Shown in pieces: positions 48,422 to 57,441 of a stretch of 64,000 bases of DNA. A program made the position numbers and the translations under genes. Below the pieces are notes generated by a model. The model ran no database searches. It was not told where the DNA came from and saw only the letters and a list, made by a program, of their open reading frames with translations. This DNA comes from Avoscillospira_A sp052117125 (GTDB taxonomy: Bacteria; Bacillota; Clostridia; Oscillospirales; Oscillospiraceae), in assembly GCF_052117125.1 (NCBI RefSeq), contig NZ_JBQKJT010000003.1, forward strand, positions 62,001 to 126,000. Direction: 5' to 3'. Every line of letters begins with the position of its first letter. Within the stretch, counting starts at the first letter, position 1.

Positions 48422-49548
48422 AATAAAACCTCCTCTTTGGATGGGGTGTACCCGGCGGCGGGACAGACGTAGCGGCAGGCGCCGCAGTGGAGACAATGGC
48501 CGATGCCCAGCCAGGGCTGGCGGTCCATGGGGCAGACGGCGGCGCAGCGACCGCAGCGGATGCAGGGGGTGCCGTTGCGATGGCGGCGGGGCGGTAGGAC
48601 GCACAGGGATGTGATACCGGGGACCAGGGGACCGTCGGCATGGCGCAGGGGAGAGCCGGTCATGGGGCCGCCCAGCAGCAGGGGACCGTCCGGGGCGGCG
48701 GCGGCTTCCAGAATGGCCGACAGGGGCGCGCCCATGGGGGCGTCAATAAGGGCGTGGCCCCGCCGCCATGCCACACTGACCCGCTGGCGGATGGGGGGTG
48801 TGCCTTGCAGCGCCGCGCCGAAAGCGGCCACCGCGCTGACGGGCAGCACCAGCACGTCGCCCTCCTGGGGCGGCTGGCCGGGGGGCAGACGGCCTAGGGA
48901 TTCTGCCAATAATTGGGGATGGGCCAGGGGATAGCGCTGGGGGACCGTCATCACGGTGCAATCCAGGGATGCGGCGGCTTGGGCCGCCTGATGCTGACCG
49001 GCTCCCACGGCCAGCAGGGTGCGCCGGGGATGGAGCAGTCGGTTCAGAAAGGCCAGGCCCGCCGCCACGGCGTCGGCGTCAAGACAGAGGGCCGCGTCCT
49101 CGGTGCAGTGCCACGGTTCCCGGTCCATGGCGGAGAGAATCAGCGTATCCAGTCCCGGCGCGGCCTGGGTGACGGCCTGGGCCAGGGGACGGCCGCCGGG
49201 CAGCCGTACGCCGCTGTCCCAGAGGGCGTACTCGTCGTCCGGCAGCTCCAGAGGGTCAGAGGCCGTGTCCAGACCGTCGTTTTGGAGGATCAGCGCCAGA
49301 CAGGAGCCGCCGGCGGCTAAGTCCATAGTGTCCAGGGCGGCCACGGTGCCGGAGACCGGCGAGAAGAGGGGCAGGGGATCGCCGTTGCCGTCGGCTACCC
49401 GCTGGCCCCGGGAGACAGGGTCCCCGACCCGGACCAGGGGGGTTTCCCCCCGGGGCAGGGGCAGAATGATACGTTCTTGCTGCGGCAGACTGGTGGGGGG
49501 CGTGGTGACCGCCCGGCCCATGGGGACGCCGCGATTCCATGGCAGCAT
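48418..49548 (-). CDS. rnfC: RnfC-like 4Fe-4S protein with divergent NADH/flavin domain
   Basis: The 376-residue protein begins with an RnfC-like barrel region (RIILPLPRGETPLVRVGDPVSRGQRVAD, FSPVSGTVAAL). It continues with a central domain that aligns loosely to the NADH/FMN-binding part and a RnfC/NuoF-like SLBB region (VLVLPVSAVAAFGAALQGTPPIRQRVSV), and ends with two ferredoxin motifs (CIRCGRCAAVCP and CLHCGACRYVCP). The expected GGAGFPTHVK motif reads GVRLPGGRP, and NAAECEPYLT reads SAMDREPWHCT, so flavin and NADH binding look lost. It is shorter than usual RnfC (~440). It is cotranslated with the RnfD-like gene from a good promoter. The role is unknown; perhaps an electron adaptor. Confidence 0.75.
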   Translation of the reverse strand: MLPWNRGVPMGRAVTTPPTSLPQQERIILPLPRGETPLVRVGDPVSRGQRVADGNGDPLPLFSPVSGTVAALDTMDLAAGGSCLALILQNDGLDTASDPLELPDDEYALWDSGVRLPGGRPLAQAVTQAAPGLDTLILSAMDREPWHCTEDAALCLDADAVAAGLAFLNRLLHPRRTLLAVGAGQHQAAQAAASLDCTVMTVPQRYPLAHPQLLAESLGRLPPGQPPQEGDVLVLPVSAVAAFGAALQGTPPIRQRVSVAWRRGHALIDAPMGAPLSAILEAAAAPDGPLLLGGPMTGSPLRHADGPLVPGITSLCVLPPRRHRNGTPCIRCGRCAAVCPMDRQPWLGIGHCLHCGACRYVCPAAGYTPSKEEVLL

Positions 49549-49587
49549 GGACAGGACCTCCTTCTATATCTGGTAAATTTTGGCTAT

Positions 49588-49616
49588 ATCATACCGGAGG
49601 CCGCCGGATTTGTCCA
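49588..49616 (-). promoter_or_regulatory. Promoter for the RnfC/RnfD-like pair
   Basis: Minus-strand TGGACA (49611-49616), a 17-base spacer and TATGAT (49588-49593), 40 bases before the start codon. Confidence 0.72.
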
Positions 49617-49783
49617 CTGGCCGGAAGGGGTCGGAAAATGCAGAGGGGGGCGGAAGAGAAGCAAAGGCCCCCGCAGGCTCCCGGTGGCCGTCGAAAGTTG
49701 CGAACGAAAGTTGGTATAGACGGCGCGGCGGACGGCGGCCCGTCAGCTGCCGTCGGGGAAATGCGGGGAAAAACGGTTTTTCT

Positions 49784-49812
49784 TTGCATTTTTTTTATCC
49801 ATGCGGTACAAT
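49784..49812 (+). promoter_or_regulatory. Promoter for the RsmF-type gene
   Basis: TTGCAT (49784-49789), a 17-base spacer and TACAAT (49807-49812), 31 bases before the ATG. The whole 49549-49842 gap holds only this and the divergent promoter; no gene is seen. Confidence 0.78.
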
Positions 49813-49842
49813 ACTCTTATCTATCCCCAAGGAGGGAACCCC

Positions 49843-51174
49843 ATGTTTCCCAAGGAATTTTTAAGCCGCATGGAGGGGCTGATCGGACCGGAGGGTCTGG
49901 AGGCGTTTCTGGACGCCGCCAAGCGGCCCCGTGCCGTGGCCCTGCGGCTCAACACGCTGAAAAAACTGCCAACGGTCACCGGCGGCGAACCGGTGCCATG
50001 GGCGGCGAACGGCTATTATTTCGACCCCAACACCCGCCCCGGCCTGTCTCCCTATCACGACGCGGGGGCATACTACTTGCAGGAGGCCAGCGCCATGGCT
50101 CCGGCCGGTCTGCTGGATGTACGGCCCGGCATGACCGTTCTGGACCTGTGCGCCGCCCCCGGCGGCAAGTCCACCCAGCTGGCCGCCCTGCTGGATGGCC
50201 AGGGGCTTCTGATCTCCAATGAAATCGAGCCGAAACGGGCCAGAATCCTGGGCCAGAACCTGGAGCGCATGGGCTGCGCCAATGCGCTGGTGCTCAACGA
50301 ACATCCGAAACGGCTGGAGGAGCGGTTCCCCGGCTATTTTGACCGCATTCTGGTGGACGCCCCCTGTTCCGGCGAGGGTATGTTCCGCAAGGAGGCCGCC
50401 GCCGTGGCCGACTGGAGCGTGGAGACAGTGCAGATGTGCGCCCGGCGGCAGGATGAGATTTTGAAATCCGCCGCCGTCATGCTGCGGCCCGGCGGCCGCC
50501 TGGTCTATTCCACCTGTACCTTTGCCCCGGAGGAAAACGAGGGTACCGTGTCCCGGTTCCTCCACACCCACCCGGACTTTCATGTGGTAAAGGTGGACGC
50601 CCCCTGGTTTGCCCCCGGCCGTCCCGACTGGATCGATGACCCGGCCCCCGGTCTTGAAAAGACGTTTCGTCTGTGGCCTCATAAACTGAAGGGCGAGGGC
50701 CATTATATTGCCGTGCTGGAGAAATACGGAGAGGATGCGGAGCCGGCGTTCTCCACCGCCCGTACCGGACGGCGGGAACCGTATCCCGCGGAATTGTCGG
50801 ATTTTCTGACCGCCCTGGACATCAGTCTGCCGGAGGGAGAACTGCTGCCCTTTGGAAAATCCCTGTGGCTGGCGCCGCCTGCCATGCCGGAACTGCGGGG
50901 TCTTAAAGTCATCCGCCCCGGCCTGGAGCTGGGCCAGCTGCTGAAAAACCGGTTTGAACCGGCCCACGCCCTGGCCCTGTGGCTGAAAACCGCCGCCTCT
51001 GTGGCGGACTTTTCCGTGGACAGTCCGGAGATCGCCGCCTATCTGTCGGGCCAGACGCTTTCCGCCCCCCAGACCGGGTGGACGCTGATCACCGTAGACG
51101 GCCTTTCCATGGGCTGGGCCAAGGGCAGCGGCGGCGTGCTGAAAAACCACTATCCCAAGGGGCTGCGCCGGTAA
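49843..51174 (+). CDS. RsmB/RsmF-type rRNA (cytosine-C5) methyltransferase
   Basis: The 443-residue protein has the NOL1/NOP2/Sun catalytic core: LQEASAMAPAGLLDVRPGMTVLDLCAAPGGKSTQLAAL near 83-120 (SAM site), LVDAPCSGEGMFRKE near 170-184 (first catalytic-motif Cys) and YSTCTFAPEENEGTV near 222-236 (second Cys, nucleophile). A PUA-like C-terminal domain (~290-443; HKLKGEGHYIAV, LKNHYPKGLRR) matches the RsmF/YebU long form, which makes m5C in 16S rRNA. ATG 49843 is preceded by AAGGAGGG. It lies 95 bases upstream of walR, but no shared function is evident. Confidence 0.93.
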   Translation: MFPKEFLSRMEGLIGPEGLEAFLDAAKRPRAVALRLNTLKKLPTVTGGEPVPWAANGYYFDPNTRPGLSPYHDAGAYYLQEASAMAPAGLLDVRPGMTVLDLCAAPGGKSTQLAALLDGQGLLISNEIEPKRARILGQNLERMGCANALVLNEHPKRLEERFPGYFDRILVDAPCSGEGMFRKEAAAVADWSVETVQMCARRQDEILKSAAVMLRPGGRLVYSTCTFAPEENEGTVSRFLHTHPDFHVVKVDAPWFAPGRPDWIDDPAPGLEKTFRLWPHKLKGEGHYIAVLEKYGEDAEPAFSTARTGRREPYPAELSDFLTALDISLPEGELLPFGKSLWLAPPAMPELRGLKVIRPGLELGQLLKNRFEPAHALALWLKTAASVADFSVDSPEIAAYLSGQTLSAPQTGWTLITVDGLSMGWAKGSGGVLKNHYPKGLRR

Positions 51175-51269
51175 CCTATGGTTGGCGTGGATGCCATGTT
51201 GGGAAAAAGAACGGCAGGGCGGGGCCTGCCCCCGTTGCCGTACATCCATCCATAAGGAGGTTCGTGTGT

Positions 51270-51962
51270 ATGTCAAAAGTCCTGATCGTCGAAGATGAAC
51301 GGGCCATTGTGGAGATTCTCAAATTCAACCTGTCCCGGGAGGGCTACGAAACGCTGGAGGCATTGGACGGCGAAGCCGGTCTCCAGCTGGCCCGTACCGC
51401 CGACCCGGATTTGATTCTGCTGGACGTGATGCTGCCCAAGCTGGACGGCTTTTCCATCTGCCGTCAGCTGCGGGAGGGGGGCGTCAGCACACCTATCATC
51501 ATGCTGACCGCCCGTGAGGAGGAAAACGACAAGGTGTTCGGCCTGGAGGCCGGCGCCGACGATTACATCACCAAGCCCTTTTCCATGCGGGAGCTGATGG
51601 CCAGAGTCAAGGCCAACATCCGCCGCCGCACGCTGGATTCCGCCGAGAACCCCGCACCGTCCCAGGAGACGCCGTCTGCGGGGCTGGTATTGGACCCGGA
51701 CGGCTTCTCCGCCCGCAAAAACGGCGTCCTCGTGGAGTTGACCCAAAAGGAATTTGATCTGCTTTCGTTCTTGATGGCCGCACCCGATAAGGTGTTTACC
51801 CGGGAAGAACTGCTGGAAAAAGTCTGGAATTACGACTACTACGGCGATATGCGCACGGTGGACGTGACGGTGCGCCGGCTCCGTGAAAAAATCGAGGACG
51901 ACCCCGGCAAGCCCGTCCACATCCTCACCAAGCGGGGCGCGGGCTACTACTTCGTGCTGTAA
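51270..51962 (+). CDS. walR: Response regulator WalR (PhoB/OmpR family)
   Basis: The 230-residue regulator has a receiver domain (3-118) with acidic pair E8/D9, phospho-acceptor D52 (LILLDVMLP) and K102 (TKPFS), then an OmpR-type winged helix (~135-230; LTQKEFDLLSFLMAAPDKVFTREELLEKVWNY, RTVDVTVRRLREKIE). ATG at 51270 is behind AAGGAGG. Placement before a HAMP/PAS histidine kinase and YycH/YycI-like proteins identifies it as the essential cell-wall regulator WalR (YycF). The closest alternative would be PhoP. The ~95-base leader has no obvious promoter. Confidence 0.9.
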   Translation: MSKVLIVEDERAIVEILKFNLSREGYETLEALDGEAGLQLARTADPDLILLDVMLPKLDGFSICRQLREGGVSTPIIMLTAREEENDKVFGLEAGADDYITKPFSMRELMARVKANIRRRTLDSAENPAPSQETPSAGLVLDPDGFSARKNGVLVELTQKEFDLLSFLMAAPDKVFTREELLEKVWNYDYYGDMRTVDVTVRRLREKIEDDPGKPVHILTKRGAGYYFVL

Positions 51963-51986
51963 CGGCACAGAAAAACGAGGTGCAAC

Positions 51987-53729
51987 ATGGGCTCCATCCG
52001 CACAAAACTGGTACTCATTATGATGCTGTTGATTCTGGCGCTGATGACCGTCGTCGGTTCCTTCCTCATCAACGGTGTCGGGAATTTCTATATCGATCAG
52101 TTCTACGACGAGATGGGCCGCACCTTCTCTCAGGACTTCATCCGGCAGCTCCAGGATACCGCCGACGAGGGCGAGAAGGAGATGCAGAGACTGCTCATGT
52201 CCAATGCGGACCTGGGCATCGATATCACCGGGCGCAACGTCTATGTCCTGGACAGCAGCGGCGCCATACTTGCGGGCTCCGACCAAACTGCCGCTGTCTC
52301 CACCACCAACAATCTGCTGGAGGCCCTCAATGGACGGGTGGGCCAGAACAGTTCCATCACCAGTCCCTATATGGATTTGGCGGTGCCCATCACAGGGGAC
52401 AACGCCTCGTACATCGTCTATGTGCTGGACAATAAATCCACCGTCAACGACTTGACCGCCAATGTCATGGATATCATTGTGCAGTCTCTGATTATGGGCC
52501 TGGGCATCTGTCTGGTACTGTCGGTGCTGCTGGCACAAATCCTCATTACGCCTCTGCGGGCCCTGTCCAAGGGGACCCGGCGGGTGGCCGCCGGGGACTT
52601 TTCAGAAAAGCTGGAGGTCACCTCCCGGGATGAAATCGGTGCGTTGACCCGAGATTTTAACGACATGTCCCGGGTCCTCCGGGACACCCTGGCCGCCGCC
52701 GAAAACGAGCGCAACAAGCTCTCCACCCTGTTTCTGCATATGACCGACGGTGTGGTGGCCTTTGATGCCCAGGGCCGCGTTATCCACGCCAACCCCGCCG
52801 CTGTTCAGATGCTGGGCTGTGACCCGGCCAAATCCGGCGGCTTTGACGAGCTCTTCGGCCAGGAGACCCAGCTGCCTCTGGTGCTGGCTTTGGAGAGTCC
52901 GGAGTTCGTGGAGACGGAGAAAACCGTGGGCGACCGGAGTTTGGAGCTGTTTATGGCGCCGTTCACCACCGAGGGCAGCCCCGCCGGTGTCATCGCCGTC
53001 ATTCACGACGTCACCGAGCAGCGCAAGAGCGAGCAGACCCGCCGGGAATTTGTAGCCAATGTGTCCCATGAGCTGCGCACGCCCCTGACCAACGTCAAAT
53101 CCTATGCGGAGACCATGGCAGACGCCGGCGGCGACCTGCCGCCGGAATTGCAGCAGCAGTTCCTGGGCGTCATCATCAACGAAGCCGACCGCATGACCCG
53201 CATTGTCCAGGACCTGCTGACCCTCAGCAAGTTCGACTACGGCAAAATGGAGATGAACATCTCCCGGTTTTCCTTTGCCGGGGCCATCCGGGATGTGGCC
53301 GAAGCCGTGGCCATGGACGCCCGCAATCACGGCCACACCCTGACGGTGGACATCCCGGATGACCTGCCGGAGGTCAACGGCGACCGGGATCGTATCCAGC
53401 AGGTCCTCATCAATGTGGTCTCCAACGCCATCAAATACACCCCCGACGGCGGCCGTATCGAACTGCTGGCCGGTGTCAGCGGTGAACTGGTCTGGGCCAA
53501 GGTACGGGACAACGGCATCGGCATTCCCGAAAAGGACCTGCCCCGGCTGTTTGAACGGTTCTACCGGGTGGACAAGGCCCGGTCCAGAGAGTCCGGCGGC
53601 ACGGGCCTGGGCCTGTCCATTGCCAGCGAGATCCTGCGCCAGCACAAGGGCGAAATCCACATCGATTCCGTCTACGGCAAGGGTACCACCGTCACCGTCA
53701 CTCTGCCTGCCGCCGAACCCCAAGCGTGA
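51987..53729 (+). CDS. walK: Sensor histidine kinase WalK
   Basis: The 580-residue kinase has TM1 (~8-29), an extracellular domain (~30-158), TM2 (~160-185), HAMP (186-238), a PAS domain (~240-345; FLHMTDGVVAFDAQGRVIHAN) and HisKA with phospho-acceptor H361 (NVSHELRTPLTNV). The ATPase domain has N-box VVSNAIKYTP, G1 DNGIGIP, F-box RFYRVDKARS and G2 GGTGLGLSI. This is the full WalK (YycG) domain order, so it likely controls wall hydrolases and synthesis. It is 24 bases after walR and followed by walH and walI. Confidence 0.93.
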   Translation: MGSIRTKLVLIMMLLILALMTVVGSFLINGVGNFYIDQFYDEMGRTFSQDFIRQLQDTADEGEKEMQRLLMSNADLGIDITGRNVYVLDSSGAILAGSDQTAAVSTTNNLLEALNGRVGQNSSITSPYMDLAVPITGDNASYIVYVLDNKSTVNDLTANVMDIIVQSLIMGLGICLVLSVLLAQILITPLRALSKGTRRVAAGDFSEKLEVTSRDEIGALTRDFNDMSRVLRDTLAAAENERNKLSTLFLHMTDGVVAFDAQGRVIHANPAAVQMLGCDPAKSGGFDELFGQETQLPLVLALESPEFVETEKTVGDRSLELFMAPFTTEGSPAGVIAVIHDVTEQRKSEQTRREFVANVSHELRTPLTNVKSYAETMADAGGDLPPELQQQFLGVIINEADRMTRIVQDLLTLSKFDYGKMEMNISRFSFAGAIRDVAEAVAMDARNHGHTLTVDIPDDLPEVNGDRDRIQQVLINVVSNAIKYTPDGGRIELLAGVSGELVWAKVRDNGIGIPEKDLPRLFERFYRVDKARSRESGGTGLGLSIASEILRQHKGEIHIDSVYGKGTTVTVTLPAAEPQA

Positions 53730-53743
53730 AAGGAGGACCCATC

Positions 53744-54997
53744 GTGCGTCCACGCGCCAAGGAAGTGTGCAAGTCCATCCTCATTGTCCTGCTGCTGCTC
53801 TCCGTGGTGATGCTGTCTCTGACGGCCATTCAGTACAGTGGCGCCGACAGCCTTTCCGGCATGATGCAGACGCTGTCCGGAAAATTGTCCGCCCCGCCCA
53901 GAAAGACCGAGGACCCCACCTTTACCGATGCGGCGCTGCCCATCGTGATTACCGCGGTGGGTCCGGCGGGCCGCATCAGCTACCTGGGCAGCCAGGAGGC
54001 GTTGGACAACGCCTTTGCCGCCCTGGGCGGCCAGCTGGCCGCCGCTCTGGACACGGCGGGGACGGCGGAAGCGCTGAACCGTATGACCTTTCTCCGCCGT
54101 GCCGCCCAGGCGGAGCTGTACTTCTACTACCCCGGGGCCGTCCCGCTGAATGTGCTGTCCCAGTGGCTGGACGCCACCGGCGATGAACACACCGGCAGCG
54201 GACAACTGTTCTGCCTGCGCCGCAGCGGTGACGCCGTGGAGCTGCTGGTGGAGGCCGACGGCGTCTATCAGGCCATGGAAACCGAGGTGGACAGTACGAC
54301 ATTTGGCGAGGTTCTGGAGACCTTGGGTACCGACGGCTCGTTCTTGGCCGTTGAGGGCGGCGGACCCTACGGCCATCTGGACCCCATGACTGTCATTCAG
54401 CCGTCCTATACGGCGGTACCTGCCGTCCGGGCTTCCAACCCGGTGAACGAGTCGTTTCTCAGGACCGCCGCTACGACGTTGGGGTTCAATCCCTACGGCG
54501 ACAGCGTGTACCAGGATGACAGCAGCACCACCTATACCGATAGCAACGCCGCGCTGCGCATCAGCGCCGACGGCGTTTTGAAGCTGGAAAACACAGGGCT
54601 GTCCCAGCGGTTCGCCGCCGCTGGAGACGGCGATGCCCAGCGTATCGAACTGGTCCGCTCCCTGGTGGACACCATCGCCGCCGGGCAGTTGGGGGACAGC
54701 TGTCTCTGGTTTACGGGGCTGGAGACCGACGGCCAGACGGCCACAGTGGAATTCTCCTGCTATGTGGAGGGACTGGAGGTCCTGCGGGCCGACGGCCCCG
54801 CCGTGGAAGCCCGCTTCCAGGGCAACATCCTGACGGAACTGACGCTGCGCCTGCGGACCTATACCGTCACCGGAGAGTCCACGGCCCTGCTGCCGCCCCG
54901 ACAGGCCGCCGCCATCGCCCCGGCGGGGACCCGGCTGCGGCCCGGCTACGCCGACATGGGTGAGAACACCTTGCAGGCCGACTGGCTTCGTTCCTAA
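53744..54997 (+). CDS. walH: YycH-like two-component regulatory protein (WalH)
   Basis: The 417-residue protein has a short cytoplasmic N-terminus and one membrane helix (~10-27; SILIVLLLLSVVMLSLTAIQ), then an extracytoplasmic domain with mixed alpha/beta repeats. In Bacillus, YycH sits outside the membrane and restrains WalK. Primary-sequence similarity in this family is low; the call rests on its place right after walK, size and topology. GTG at 53744 is behind AAAGGAGG and beats the in-frame GTG at 53726. Confidence 0.75.
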   Translation: MRPRAKEVCKSILIVLLLLSVVMLSLTAIQYSGADSLSGMMQTLSGKLSAPPRKTEDPTFTDAALPIVITAVGPAGRISYLGSQEALDNAFAALGGQLAAALDTAGTAEALNRMTFLRRAAQAELYFYYPGAVPLNVLSQWLDATGDEHTGSGQLFCLRRSGDAVELLVEADGVYQAMETEVDSTTFGEVLETLGTDGSFLAVEGGGPYGHLDPMTVIQPSYTAVPAVRASNPVNESFLRTAATTLGFNPYGDSVYQDDSSTTYTDSNAALRISADGVLKLENTGLSQRFAAAGDGDAQRIELVRSLVDTIAAGQLGDSCLWFTGLETDGQTATVEFSCYVEGLEVLRADGPAVEARFQGNILTELTLRLRTYTVTGESTALLPPRQAAAIAPAGTRLRPGYADMGENTLQADWLRS

Positions 54998-55008
54998 GGA
55001 GGCAAACC

Positions 55009-55848
55009 ATGCCCATATCCAAGATCAAGAACATTGTGATTCTGATTCTCCTGGTGGCCAATATCATGCTGCTGGTGCTGTTGATTCCGTTGGCCCGCCA
55101 GCGCCAGAACCAGCAGGCCCAGTCCCAGGAGGCATTGGAGACGCTGTTTGCCCAGGCCGGTGTCCAGCTCCATGCCGGTCAGCTGCCCGATACCCGGCCC
55201 CTCTATACCCTGGAGTTTACTCCCGACGACAGCGGCGCTTTGCCTGCCATGCAGGCCCTGCTGGGGGAGATGGTGCTGATGGAGCACGATTCCACCCGCT
55301 ATATCCAGACCTATTCCTCGGCGGCGGGCTCCTGCCAGCTGTCCCGGGGCAACGTGCTGACAGCCAAGCTCCAGGACCAGAAGCCTGTGGCCGATATGAC
55401 CAAGGACCTGTCGGGCCTTCTGGTCCGGATGGGACTGGAACCGGCCGGGGTAACCACACCCCAGCGGGTCCGGGCCGGTGTCTACCGGCTGACGGCCACA
55501 CAGCAGCTGCTGGAGGTGCCGGTGTTCACCGCCGCCGTCACGGCCAACTATGAAAACAACATTCTCACAGAGTTGACGGGGACGCTGTACTTCGACACCA
55601 CCGGTCTGGTCCGCACCGACGATATCATCGGCTGTACCGCCGCCGACGCCTTGGTGGCGTTTCTGGGCAGCCGCGACACCCTGGGATGGGTGGGCGCCAC
55701 GGTCAATGAAGTGGAACAGGGCTACTGCCGGGCCGATACGGCGTCGGCGGCGGTGGTGCGGCTGGTACCCGGCTGGGCCATCTATACCGATACCGGTGAT
55801 TTCTGGGTCAACGGCATTACCCGCACGGTCAGCCCTCTGGTTCGGTGA
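55009..55848 (+). CDS. walI: YycI-like regulatory protein (WalI)
   Basis: The 279-residue product has one N-terminal membrane helix (~7-27; NIVILILLVANIMLLVLLIPLA) and an extracellular domain rich in beta strands (~45-279) that ends in a YycI-like region (YCRADTASAAVVRLVPGWAIYTDTGDFWVNG). It is 11 bases after walH (AAGGAGGC before the ATG). YycH and YycI form a complex that modulates WalK. The usual MBL hydrolase walJ and protease htrA do not follow; murA does. Confidence 0.75.
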   Translation: MPISKIKNIVILILLVANIMLLVLLIPLARQRQNQQAQSQEALETLFAQAGVQLHAGQLPDTRPLYTLEFTPDDSGALPAMQALLGEMVLMEHDSTRYIQTYSSAAGSCQLSRGNVLTAKLQDQKPVADMTKDLSGLLVRMGLEPAGVTTPQRVRAGVYRLTATQQLLEVPVFTAAVTANYENNILTELTGTLYFDTTGLVRTDDIIGCTAADALVAFLGSRDTLGWVGATVNEVEQGYCRADTASAAVVRLVPGWAIYTDTGDFWVNGITRTVSPLVR

Positions 55849-55903
55849 CGGAAAATTGTGGAAGGAAATTTGTTTCCGTTTGTTTTCAATTCTTAAAACT
55901 TTC

Positions 55904-55932
55904 TTTACATTCTCCCGATGGTGTGCTATACT
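55904..55932 (+). promoter_or_regulatory. Promoter for murA
   Basis: TTTACA (55904-55909), a 17-base spacer and TATACT (55927-55932), about 165 bases before the start codon. Confidence 0.78.
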
Positions 55933-55938
55933 GTTGTG

Positions 55939-56099
55939 TGCCGGAATCTGCCTTTTTAACCAGAACCGGCCTGTCGGCCATTGGCAGCCCCGTATGGGTA
56001 TGGTTTTTCCATGATGGGGAATGCTGACAGTACCGGGAACCGTTCCCGGCTCCGGACACGGTCCGGAGCATCGATCCTGTATTGAAGAGGGCTGTAACA
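55939..56099 (+). promoter_or_regulatory. Structured 5' leader of murA
   Basis: About 160 bases of untranslated leader can form several hairpins: CCCC..GGGG near 55987-56018, CCGGGA-ACCGT-TCCCGG near 56032-56048 and a perfect 9-bp stem GCTCCGGAC-ACG-GTCCGGAGC (56049-56069). No T-tract follows, so attenuation by termination is not obvious. I do not recognise a known riboswitch. Confidence 0.45.
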
Positions 56100-57392
56100 T
56101 TGATCAAATATGAGATCAACGGCGGCAAACGCCTCCAGGGTACCGTGAGCATCTCCGGTGCGAAAAACGCTGCTGTTGCCATTTTGCCGGCGGCGCTGCT
56201 GGTGAGCGGCTCCTGCCGTATTGAAAATGTGCCGGATATTTCCGATGTGCGCCTACTGCTGCAAATTCTTGCCGATATGGGCGTGTCCATCCGCAGAAAG
56301 TCCCGCCATACATTGGAGCTGGACTGCACCCGTGTGCGCAATATTGTGGCGCCCATCGATCTGGTGCGCCGCATCCGTGCTTCCTACTACCTCATCGGCG
56401 CGGAGCTGGGCCGGTTTGGTCAGGCCAAGGTGGCGATGCCCGGCGGCTGCAACTTCGGCGTCCGCCCCATCGACCAGCATATCAAGGGCTTTGAAGCGTT
56501 GGGCGCCTGCGTCGATCAGCTGGACGGTTACGTCTGTGCCGACGCCCCCGACGGCGGCCTCACCGGCGGCCATGTGTATCTGGACATGGTCAGCGTGGGC
56601 GCTACCATGAATATCATGATTGCCGCTGTTCTGGCGAAAGGCACCACCATCATTGAAAACTGCGCCAAGGAACCCCATATTGTGGATTTGGCAAACTTCC
56701 TCAACGCCATGGGCGCAAAGGTCTCCGGCGCTGGTACGGATGTCATCAAAATTCGCGGCGTGGACCAGCTCAAGGGCGGCACCTACTGCATCATTCCTGA
56801 CCAGATCGAGGCCGGAACCTACATGGCCGCCGTGGCCGCTGTGGGCGGCGATGTGGTGGTGGAGAACATCATTCCCAAGCATATGGACTGTATCACCGCC
56901 AAGCTGCGGGAGATCGGCGTTCAGGTCACCGAGTATGATGACGCAATCCGCATTACCCGGCAGCGCCCGCTGCGCCGGGCCAATGTGAAGACCATGCCCT
57001 ATCCCGGCTTCCCCACGGATATGCAGCCGCAAATCGCCGTGTGTCTGTCTTTGGCCAACGGCACCAGCATCATCACCGAGGGCATTTACGACAACCGGTT
57101 CCGCTACACGGCGGAGCTGATGCGCATGGGGGCCAGCATCCAGGTCAACGGCGGCGTTGCCGTGGTGGACGGCGTGCAGACCCTGCACGGGTGCAGCGTC
57201 AAGGCCTGTGATCTGCGGGCCGGTGCGGCTATGGTCATCGCCGGTCTGGCCGCCGAAGGCCATACGACAGTGGAGGATATCCAATATATTGAACGGGGCT
57301 ATGAGGACATTATCGGAAAGCTCCGGGCCATCGGCGCGGACATTCGGCGCATTGAGACTTACGAGGGTAACGGTACAGACGCCGCCGGTTAA
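56100..57392 (+). CDS. murA: UDP-N-acetylglucosamine 1-carboxyvinyltransferase MurA
   Basis: This ~430-residue enzyme transfers enolpyruvate from PEP to UDP-GlcNAc, the first committed step of peptidoglycan synthesis and the target of fosfomycin. The active loop MPGGCNFGVRPIDQH carries the reactive Cys (C117 from the chosen start), so fosfomycin sensitivity is expected on that count. KNAA (22-25) near the N-terminus holds the conserved Lys. The start is uncertain: TTG at 56100 gives IKYEINGG, the usual family N-terminus, with AAGAGGG eight bases upstream; TTG at 56082 is an alternative. It follows walI behind its own promoter and a structured leader. Confidence 0.93.
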   Translation: MIKYEINGGKRLQGTVSISGAKNAAVAILPAALLVSGSCRIENVPDISDVRLLLQILADMGVSIRRKSRHTLELDCTRVRNIVAPIDLVRRIRASYYLIGAELGRFGQAKVAMPGGCNFGVRPIDQHIKGFEALGACVDQLDGYVCADAPDGGLTGGHVYLDMVSVGATMNIMIAAVLAKGTTIIENCAKEPHIVDLANFLNAMGAKVSGAGTDVIKIRGVDQLKGGTYCIIPDQIEAGTYMAAVAAVGGDVVVENIIPKHMDCITAKLREIGVQVTEYDDAIRITRQRPLRRANVKTMPYPGFPTDMQPQIAVCLSLANGTSIITEGIYDNRFRYTAELMRMGASIQVNGGVAVVDGVQTLHGCSVKACDLRAGAAMVIAGLAAEGHTTVEDIQYIERGYEDIIGKLRAIGADIRRIETYEGNGTDAAG

Positions 57393-57404
57393 GGAATATG
57401 AATT

Positions 57405-57432
57405 ACGGGCGTGCCGCCGCGCGGCACGCCCG
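57405..57432. terminator. GC-rich hairpin between murA and the Crp gene
   Basis: A 12-bp stem (CGGGCGTGCCGC with GCGGCACGCCCG) lies between two convergent stops. T-tracts on both sides are short, so termination strength is uncertain. Confidence 0.55.
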
Positions 57433-57441
57433 CTTGTGCTG

